Shown piece by piece: positions 58,189 through 64,000 of a stretch of 64,000 nt of DNA. The position numbers and the translations under genes were made by a program. This stretch comes from an uncultured Oscillospiraceae bacterium (GTDB taxonomy: Bacteria > Bacillota > Clostridia > Oscillospirales > Oscillospiraceae): NCBI GenBank assembly GCA_947626495.1, contig CANQSJ010000007.1, positions 1 through 64,000 on the forward strand. Reading direction: 5' to 3'. The number at the start of each line of letters is the position of its first letter. Positions within the stretch are counted from its first letter, which is position 1. The notes beneath the pieces are model-generated. The model made no database searches. It was not told where the DNA came from and saw nothing but the letters and a program-made list of their open reading frames with translations.

Positions 58189-59777
58189 GAAAGACAGCAT
58201 ACAAGCTCATCTCCCTTGCGCTGGCGGCGGTCCTGTGTCTGACCGGCTGCCAGACACAGCCCGAGGCGGCCGCCGAGGCCGATCCCACCCCCACCCCCCT
58301 GGTGGTGGAGGGCAGCAACACCGGCCAGGCCCTGGCGGATACCTATAAGGCGGACCATATCTTCTCGCTGAACACGGCGGAGGGGGACACCTTCAATCCC
58401 TATACCTGCACCAGCGTCTGGAATCTGCTGGTCACCATGCTGGCCTTCGAGCCGCTGGTGAAGACCAACGGGAATTTTGAGGCGCAGCCCAATCTGATCA
58501 CCGCCTGGGAGAGCACCGACGGGCAGAATTGGGTGTTCTATGTGGACACCAGCCGCAAGTTCCACGACGGCGGGTCCATGACCCCCAGCGACGCGGTGTT
58601 CTCCCTGGAGGCCGCCCGCAACTCTTACGGCGCGCGCTACGCCCGCCGGTTCGTCCATGTGACGGGGGTGGCCATCCGGGACGAGAATTCCTTTACCGTC
58701 ACGCTGGACAGCGTCAACTGGCGGTTCTACGAGCTGATGAACATCCCCTGCGTGGAGGTGGGCACCGGCTATTCCAACGCCCCCTCCGGCACGGGGCCCT
58801 ATCAGTTCAACGCCAATCTGACGGCCATGGAGCTGAACGAGAATTATCCCGGCGCCGAGAACATGACGCTGAAGAAGATCTATCTGAAGCGCTTCGTGGC
58901 GCCGGAGGATATTCTGCAGGCGTTCGAGGACTCCCTGCTGGACCTGGTGATCAACAACCCCACCGATATGTCCAGTCTGGGCTATTCCAGCTCCAACCTG
59001 AAAAAATACGTGGACACCTCCAATCTCCACTTCATCGGCTATAACGTGTACAGCAACGTCTTCAGCCAGCCCGCCTGCCGGGCGCTGGTGACTTATGCCA
59101 TCGACCGGGACGGCATCATCTCCACCTCTCTGCAAAATGCCGCCCAGGCGGCCACGCTGCCCATTCACCCCAACAGTTCCCTCTATCCCACGGACCTGGC
59201 CCGGAGTCTGGAGTATTCTCCGGAGGCGGCTCAGGCGGCGCTGGGAGCGGCCGGGGCCCTGGACGCGGACTACGACGGGGTGCTGGAGTTGAACGGCACC
59301 CGGGCGGAGGTGGTGTTCCTCGTGTGCTCCAGCAGCACCGCCAAGGTGGCTGCCGCCCGCCAGATCGCCACCAAGCTGCGGGAGTTGGGCTTCATGGTCA
59401 CCATGAAAGAGGTGGACTACAACAGCTACCTGGACGCCCTGCAGAAGGGGGAGTACGACCTGTACTACGGCGAGGTGCGCCTGTGCAACGACTGGGATCT
59501 GACCTGCCTTCTCAGCGAGAACGGCGAGCTGAACTACAGCGGCATCCGGGACCCCAGCCTGACGGGCTATATCCAGTCCTTCCTGTCCAGCAACGGGGAC
59601 ACCCTCCAGGCCAATACCCAGACCCTGTGCGAGTATCTGGCCCAGACCGCGCCCATCACCGCCGTCTGCTTCGAGCGGACGGAGGTGCTGTACCACCGGG
59701 GCGTGCTGTCCACCATCAACCCCATCCAGGAGAACATCTTCAACGACATGGACAAGTGGAAAGTGGATCTGAGCTGA
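58185..59777 (+). CDS. ABC transporter substrate-binding lipoprotein (family 5, peptide type)
   Basis: The 530-residue lipoprotein has the lipobox LTGC with Cys22 and the SBP_bac_5 fold: NLITAWESTDGQNWVFYV, KFHDGGSMTPSDAVFSLE, and a C-terminal lobe with LRELGFMVTMKEVDYNSYLDALQKGEYDLYYGE. It probably binds oligopeptides or nickel/small peptides outside the membrane. No permease or ATPase genes adjoin it, so its partners are elsewhere or it is an orphan sensor. ATG overlaps the pgeF stop (ATGA), with no ribosome site of its own, so it depends on coupling. Confidence 0.9.
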   Translation: MRKTAYKLISLALAAVLCLTGCQTQPEAAAEADPTPTPLVVEGSNTGQALADTYKADHIFSLNTAEGDTFNPYTCTSVWNLLVTMLAFEPLVKTNGNFEAQPNLITAWESTDGQNWVFYVDTSRKFHDGGSMTPSDAVFSLEAARNSYGARYARRFVHVTGVAIRDENSFTVTLDSVNWRFYELMNIPCVEVGTGYSNAPSGTGPYQFNANLTAMELNENYPGAENMTLKKIYLKRFVAPEDILQAFEDSLLDLVINNPTDMSSLGYSSSNLKKYVDTSNLHFIGYNVYSNVFSQPACRALVTYAIDRDGIISTSLQNAAQAATLPIHPNSSLYPTDLARSLEYSPEAAQAALGAAGALDADYDGVLELNGTRAEVVFLVCSSSTAKVAAARQIATKLRELGFMVTMKEVDYNSYLDALQKGEYDLYYGEVRLCNDWDLTCLLSENGELNYSGIRDPSLTGYIQSFLSSNGDTLQANTQTLCEYLAQTAPITAVCFERTEVLYHRGVLSTINPIQENIFNDMDKWKVDLS

Positions 59778-59837
59778 CACATACATAATAAATATACCGC
59801 CCACGGGCGGAAACAGATACAGGAGGGGTGAAAGGAT

Positions 59838-60224
59838 ATGACTGACCGGGCTCTGCTCAACAAAGCGCGGGAGGCCGCCGACAATGCGTATGTGCCCTAT
59901 TCCCGCTTCCCCGTGGGGGCGGCGCTGGAGTGCGCCGACGGGACGGTGTACACCGGCTGCAACGTGGAGAACGCGGCCCTGGGCTCCACCATCTGCGCCG
60001 AGCGCACCGCCATCGTCAAGGCCGTCAGCGAGGGCCGGCGGAAATTCGTGCGCCTGGCCATCTACGGGGAGGGGGACAATTACTGCTTCCCCTGCGGCGC
60101 CTGCCGGCAGGTGCTGGCGGAGTTCGTGGGCGGGGGAGACATGGAGATCCTCTGCACCCGCTCCGGCGGCCGGTATGTGAGCTACAAGTTCAGCGACCTG
60201 ATGCCGCACCGCTTCGAATTCTGA
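59838..60224 (+). CDS. cdd: Cytidine deaminase
   Basis: Deaminates cytidine and deoxycytidine. The 128-residue protein is the tetrameric type with zinc ligands in STICAERTAI (Cys and catalytic Glu) and CFPCGACRQVL (two Cys), and N-terminal VPYSRFPVGAAL. AGGAGGGGTGAAAGGAT precedes the ATG. No operon with the next (S10) genes; a terminator/promoter overlap follows. Confidence 0.96.
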   Translation: MTDRALLNKAREAADNAYVPYSRFPVGAALECADGTVYTGCNVENAALGSTICAERTAIVKAVSEGRRKFVRLAIYGEGDNYCFPCGACRQVLAEFVGGGDMEILCTRSGGRYVSYKFSDLMPHRFEF

Positions 60225-60319
60225 CCGCGCCCGGGCGAAGAAGGGCGAAATGAGGCCTTTTTCCGTCTCGCCGGGGGCCGGAAAAAGTGAATATTCAAAA
60301 ATATTTTCAAAATTGCAAG

Positions 60320-60356
60320 AATCCCCCTTGACGCAAAGGGGGATTTTTGTTATAGT
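60320..60356 (+). promoter_or_regulatory. S10 operon promoter overlapping a cdd terminator hairpin
   Basis: TTGACG (60328-60333), 17-bp spacer, TATAGT (60351-60356). The same bases form the terminator AATCCCCCTT (60320-60329), loop, AAAGGGGGATTTTT, so the end of the cdd unit and the start of the ribosomal operon share one sequence. Confidence 0.7.
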
Positions 60357-60638
60357 ATCAAAGCGCGCCGCCCCGGCGGGGGCAGTGCGTCATGCGATGA
60401 ACCGGGAGATTGCGCCGACGGGCGGGAACTTCCGGGGAGCAGGTCCGGGGGTCCGAGGCAAAGGGCCCTGGAATCGGACGGAACGGTCTTCTGTACCGCG
60501 TATATCGTCTGTTCAAAAAAGCCGGCCGCGCCGGTATGTTTTTTGGGACAGAGCCTGATACGCACGGAACAGTGTACAGAATTCCGTGACCCGTGCGGGA
60601 AAACGTAAAACTCGTACAAAAAATTCGGAGGAAAGTCA
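60357..60638 (+). promoter_or_regulatory. S10 operon leader with a terminator-like hairpin
   Basis: About 280 bases of untranslated leader before rpsJ. CAAAAAA-GCCGGCCGCGCCGG-TATG-TTTTTTG (60514-60546) is a terminator-like stem with T6; GCACGGAACAG/TTCCGTG and CCCGTGCGGG pairings follow. S10 operon leaders are often bound by a ribosomal protein (L4 in enterics); this may be an attenuator of that kind. No gene is visible. Confidence 0.5.
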
Positions 60639-60950
60639 ATGGCAGCGAAGAAAATGATCCGCATCCGGCTGAAGGCTTACGACCATCAGCTCATCGACAA
60701 GGCGGCCGAGACCATCGTGGAGACCGCCAAGCGCACCGAGGCCCGGGTATCCGGCCCCATCCCCCTGCCCACGAAGAAGGAGGTCGTCACCATCCTGCGC
60801 GCTGTGCACAAAGATAAGGACAGCCGTGAGCAGTTTGAGCGCCGCACCCATAAGCGGCTGATCGACATCATGAACCCCACCCAGAAGACGGTCGAGGCCC
60901 TGATGAGCCTGGAGCTGCCCGCCGGCGTGGAGATCGAGATCAAGCTCTGA
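60639..60950 (+). CDS. rpsJ: 30S ribosomal protein S10
   Basis: The 103-residue protein has [25 protein letters not shown] and the S10 signature [16 protein letters not shown] and [12 protein letters not shown]. First gene of the S10 operon; AGGAGGAAAGTCA region precedes the ATG. It also takes part in NusB/NusE antitermination in bacteria. Confidence 0.99.
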   Translation: MAAKKMIRIRLKAYDHQLIDKAAETIVETAKRTEARVSGPIPLPTKKEVVTILRAVHKDKDSREQFERRTHKRLIDIMNPTQKTVEALMSLELPAGVEIEIKL

Positions 60951-61056
60951 GACCTATTATAATTTAGTAAACCACCCGCAGTCTGCATGAGCAGACGGGT
61001 CATGTTGCGCGGTCGCCGTTACCGGCCGCCCAACCAATAACCGAAGGAGGAAAGAT

Positions 61057-61779
61057 ATGAACAAAGCCATCATTGGCAAGAAGGTCGGGATGACCCAGAT
61101 CTTCGACGAGACGGGCAAGGTCGTCCCCGTCACGGTCATCGAGGCCGGCCCCTGCGTGGTCGCCCAGAAGAAGACCGTGGAGAAGGAGGGCTACGATTCC
61201 GTCCAGCTCGGCTTTGAGGACATCGCCGAGAAGAAGCTCACCAAGCCCGAGAAGGGCCACTTTGAAAAAGCGGGCGTGGAGCCCAAGAAGCACCTGCATG
61301 AGTTCCGGCTGGACAACGCCGCCGAGATGAACGTGGGCGACGTGCTCAAGGCGGACGTGTTCGCCGAGGGCGACCACGTGGACGTCACCGGCGTTAGCAA
61401 GGGCAAGGGCTATGCCGGCGTCATCAAGCGCTGGGGCGCCCAGCGTACCCCCACCAGCCACGGCGGCGGCCCGGTTCACCGGCACGCCGGTTCCATGGGC
61501 TCGTCCACCGATCCCTCCCGGATCTTCAAGGGCAAGATCGGCGCCGGCCACATGGGCGTGGAGCAGGTCACCGTCCAGAACCTGGACGTGGTGAAGGTGG
61601 ATCCCGAGATGAACATGATCGTGCTGCGGGGCGCGGTTCCCGGCCCCAAGGGCGGCATCGTCTACATCAAGTCCACCGCCAAGAAGATCGTTGAGAAGCA
61701 CGCCGCCGCTGCCGTCAGCGTCAACCCGCAGAAGCAGTCCGGCCGCAACCCGCAGAAGGCCTCTGCGAGGAACCACTAA
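61057..61779 (+). CDS. rplC: 50S ribosomal protein L3
   Basis: The 240-residue protein starts [16 protein letters not shown] and has [21 protein letters not shown] and the loop [27 protein letters not shown]. The C-terminus is extended with a Lys/Arg/Gln-rich tail ([18 protein letters not shown]). The 106-nt gap from rpsJ contains ACCCG/CGGGT hairpin (near 60974-61000) and TTATAAT-like sequence. Confidence 0.99.
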   Translation: MNKAIIGKKVGMTQIFDETGKVVPVTVIEAGPCVVAQKKTVEKEGYDSVQLGFEDIAEKKLTKPEKGHFEKAGVEPKKHLHEFRLDNAAEMNVGDVLKADVFAEGDHVDVTGVSKGKGYAGVIKRWGAQRTPTSHGGGPVHRHAGSMGSSTDPSRIFKGKIGAGHMGVEQVTVQNLDVVKVDPEMNMIVLRGAVPGPKGGIVYIKSTAKKIVEKHAAAAVSVNPQKQSGRNPQKASARNH

Positions 61780-61797
61780 TAGAAAGGAGAGATCGAA

Positions 61798-62421
61798 ATG
61801 CCCAAAGCGAAAATGGTCAATATGGCCGGCCAGCAGATCGGCGAGTACGAGCTCTCCGAGGCCGTTTTCGGCATCGAGCCGAATACTGCCGTGCTGCATG
61901 AAAGCGTAGTCAACTATCTCGCCAACCAGCGGCAGGGCACCCAGAGCGCCCTGACCAAGGGCGAGGTCTCCTACACCACCAAGAAGCCCTGGCGGCAGAA
62001 GGACACCGGCCGTGCCCGCGCCGGTTACGCCGGCTCCCCCGTGTGGCGTCACGGCGGTGTGGCCTTTGCGCCCAAGCCCCGGGATTACAGCTACAGCCTG
62101 AACAAGAAGGTCAAACGGCTGGCCCTCAAGAGCGCCCTGTCCAGCAAGGCGGCCGAGAACGCCATCGTGGTGGTGGACGGTCTGCACATGGACGAGATCA
62201 AGACCAAGACCTTCCAGCAGTTCCTGCAGGCCGCCGGCATCACCGGCAAGGCCATGGTCATTACGGAGAATGTGGATGAGAACGTGCTGAAGTCCGCCCG
62301 CAACATCGCCGGCGTGTCCGTCACCACCGCCACCATCCTCTCCCCCTACACGGTCCTCTGCGGCGGCACCCTTGTGGTGGACAAAGCGGCGGTCCAGAAA
62401 ATCGAGGAGGTGTTCGCCTGA
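61798..62421 (+). CDS. rplD: 50S ribosomal protein L4
   Basis: The 207-residue protein has VVNYLANQRQGTQSALTKGEVSYTTKKPWRQKDTGRARAGYAGSPVWRHGGVAF, the RNA-binding loop typical of L4, and ends in VQKIEEVF. L4 represses its own operon in several bacteria. TGATG links it to rplW by a one-base overlap. Confidence 0.99.
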   Translation: MPKAKMVNMAGQQIGEYELSEAVFGIEPNTAVLHESVVNYLANQRQGTQSALTKGEVSYTTKKPWRQKDTGRARAGYAGSPVWRHGGVAFAPKPRDYSYSLNKKVKRLALKSALSSKAAENAIVVVDGLHMDEIKTKTFQQFLQAAGITGKAMVITENVDENVLKSARNIAGVSVTTATILSPYTVLCGGTLVVDKAAVQKIEEVFA

Positions 62422-62717
62422 TGAAATCCGCTTATGATGTCATCATCAGCCCGGTCATCACCGAGCAGTCCATGGAAGACCTGGACATCAAGAAGTACGC
62501 CTTCAAGGTGGCCAAGGACGCCAACAAGATCGAGATCAAGAAGGCCATCGAGGAGATCTTCGGCGTGACCGTCATCAAGGTCACCACCACCCACATGCGC
62601 GGCAAGACCCGCCGCCAGGGCCGGTTCCCCGAGGGCACCAGCGCCAGCTGGAAAAAGGCGGTCGTGAAGCTCTCCGCCGACTCGAAGAACATTGAGATCT
62701 TCGAAGGCATGGCGTAA
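62421..62717 (+). CDS. rplW: 50S ribosomal protein L23
   Basis: The 98-residue protein starts [19 protein letters not shown] and contains [29 protein letters not shown], the L23 core around the exit tunnel. Overlaps rplD by one base. Confidence 0.99.
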   Translation: MKSAYDVIISPVITEQSMEDLDIKKYAFKVAKDANKIEIKKAIEEIFGVTVIKVTTTHMRGKTRRQGRFPEGTSASWKKAVVKLSADSKNIEIFEGMA

Positions 62718-62731
62718 GGGAGGAAGAAGAA

Positions 62732-63568
62732 ATGGCTATCAAGACTTATAAACCCGTAACGCCGTCCCGCCGTCACATGACGGTGTCCGGCTTCGAGGGC
62801 GTCGACAAGCACGCTCGTCCCGAGCGCGGCCTGACCGAGACCGTCAAGAAGCACGCCGGCCGCAACAGCTACGGCCGCATCACCGTCCGCCACCACGGCG
62901 GCGGCAACAAGCAGAAGTACCGCGTCATCGACTTCAAGCGCGCCCGGGAGGGCGATGCCGCCACGGTCCAGCGCCTGGAGTACGATCCCAACCGGTCCGC
63001 GTTCATCGCCCTGCTCCAGTACGCCGATGGCGAGAAGGCCTATATCCTGGCGCCCGCCGGTCTGAAGGCCGGGGACACCGTGGTGGCCGGTCCCGCCGCC
63101 GACATCAAGCCGGGCAACTGCCTGCCTCTGGCCAACATCCCCGTGGGTACCGTGATCCACAACGTGGAGATGTACCCCGGCAAGGGCGCCCAGCTGGTCC
63201 GCGCGGCCGGCAACGCCGCCCAGCTGATGGCCAAGGAAGGCGATATGGCCACCATCCGTATGCCCTCCGGCGAGATGCGCAAGATCCGCCTGGAGTGCCG
63301 CGCCACCATCGGCCAGGTCGGCAACAGCGACCACGCCAACGTGGCCATCGGCAAGGCCGGCCGCAAGCGCCACATGGGCTGGCGGCCCACCGTCCGCGGC
63401 TCCGTCATGAACCCTGTGGACCACCCCCACGGCGGCGGCGAGGGCAAGGCCCCCATCGGCCGGCCCGGCCCTGTGACTCCCTGGGGCAAGCCCACTCTCG
63501 GCTACAAGACGCGCAAGAAGAAGAACGCTTCCGACAAGTTCATCGTCAAGCGCCGCAACGCCAAATAA
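62732..63568 (+). CDS. rplB: 50S ribosomal protein L2
   Basis: The 278-residue protein has the core signatures [21 protein letters not shown] and [15 protein letters not shown] (catalytic-region His), and the basic C-terminus. GGGAGGAAGAA before the ATG. Confidence 0.99.
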   Translation: MAIKTYKPVTPSRRHMTVSGFEGVDKHARPERGLTETVKKHAGRNSYGRITVRHHGGGNKQKYRVIDFKRAREGDAATVQRLEYDPNRSAFIALLQYADGEKAYILAPAGLKAGDTVVAGPAADIKPGNCLPLANIPVGTVIHNVEMYPGKGAQLVRAAGNAAQLMAKEGDMATIRMPSGEMRKIRLECRATIGQVGNSDHANVAIGKAGRKRHMGWRPTVRGSVMNPVDHPHGGGEGKAPIGRPGPVTPWGKPTLGYKTRKKKNASDKFIVKRRNAK

Positions 63569-63580
63569 GGAGGGAAGAAC

Positions 63581-63850
63581 ATGAGCAGAAGCATCAAGAA
63601 AGGCCCGTTCGCCGCGCCCGAGCTTTTGAAGCGGGTCGACGAGCTGAACAAGACTGGCGAAAAGAAGGTCCTGAAGACCTGGAGCCGCGCTTCCACCATC
63701 TTCCCCTCCTTCGTCGGTCACACCATCGCCGTCCACGACGGCCGCCGTCATGTCCCCGTGTACGTCACGGAGGATATGGTGGGCCACAAGCTGGGCGAGT
63801 TTGCTCCCACGCGGACCTTCCGGGGCCACGCTGGCAGCAAGACCAAGTAA
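63581..63850 (+). CDS. rpsS: 30S ribosomal protein S19
   Basis: The 89-residue protein starts [23 protein letters not shown] and contains [42 protein letters not shown]. Follows rplB by 12 bases. Confidence 0.99.
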   Translation: MSRSIKKGPFAAPELLKRVDELNKTGEKKVLKTWSRASTIFPSFVGHTIAVHDGRRHVPVYVTEDMVGHKLGEFAPTRTFRGHAGSKTK

Positions 63851-63862
63851 GGGGGAGCAGAC

Positions 63863-64000
63863 ATGGAAGCAACTGCGAAAGCGAAATATATCCGCATTTC
63901 TCCCCGCAAGGTGCAGATCGTGTGCGAGCTCATCAAGGGCAAGCCCACCAAGTACGCCGAGGCCATCCTGAAGGCGACCCCCAAGTCCGCCAGCGAGCCG
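63863..64000 (+). CDS. rplV: 50S ribosomal protein L22 (5' part, cut by window end)
   Basis: First 46 codons only: MEATAKAKYIRISPRKVQIVC..LIKGKPTKYAEAIL, the L22 N-terminus. GGGGGAGCAG precedes the ATG. The gene continues past 64000. Confidence 0.97.
   Translation, partial: MEATAKAKYIRISPRKVQIVCELIKGKPTKYAEAILKATPKSASEP

Overview
The window is a GC-rich piece of chromosome from a Gram-positive anaerobe of the class Clostridia, most like an Oscillospiraceae (Flavonifractor/Lawsonibacter/Intestinimonas-type) gut bacterium. The grounds are a V-type ATP synthase, an ECF thiamine S-component behind a TPP riboswitch, Firmicute-type sigma-A promoters, CoA- and ETF-linked acid metabolism, and choline-binding-like surface repeats. 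Species is inference only. Gene content is dense, intact and ordinary in codon use. I see no insertion sequence, prophage, CRISPR array or origin.

Layout. 1-3155: end of a V-ATPase operon (A partial, B, D), then a tRNA-Arg(CCT). 3600-18253: a large divergent locus resembling the E. coli carnitine (cai/fix) system. Leftward: two family III CoA-transferases, an MBL hydrolase, a CaiD-like hydratase, a CaiA-like and a butyryl-CoA-dehydrogenase-like flavoenzyme, a 45-residue membrane peptide, a sodium:solute symporter, a YitT protein and EtfBA. Rightward: FixAB-like ETF and a CaiC-like acyl-CoA ligase, followed by a LacI-type regulator (18428). Matching 10-bp operator-like sites lie in both divergent promoters. 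19561-25118: a PatB-type lyase with an MFS transporter, an esterase, asparaginase and dCMP deaminase. 25413-27847: a NADAR-like protein, QueH, a GNAT enzyme, then TPP riboswitch-thiT.

27897-35158: a complete leftward aromatic operon (aroF-tyrA-aroB-aroA-aroC-chorismate mutase-aroEK fusion-aroQ), mostly joined by ATGA overlaps. It is headed by a consensus promoter, a 17-residue Tyr/Phe-rich leader peptide and an intrinsic terminator, which is a textbook attenuator layout. 35258-40391: FemX-like ligase, TSUP exporter, gamma carbonic anhydrase, RmlA, cation antiporter. 40681-44905: two secreted surface proteins sharing a copied leader. 45002-49398: polyamine transporter potA-potB-potCD (PotC and PotD fused) behind a ~385-nt highly structured leader ending in a terminator, a candidate undescribed riboswitch. 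49453-50454: a wall-binding repeat protein. 50608-60224: housekeeping genes (rluA-type, yceD-rpmF, der-plsY, secA-pgeF, a solute-binding lipoprotein, cdd). 60328-64000: start of the S10 ribosomal protein operon (rpsJ, rplC, rplD, rplW, rplB, rpsS, rplV partial).

The observations I rate highest are the cai-like divergon with its predicted operators and a CoA-transferase lacking the catalytic Asp, the aromatic leader-peptide attenuator, and the structured potA leader. All annotation is by reading; no database search or folding program was run.
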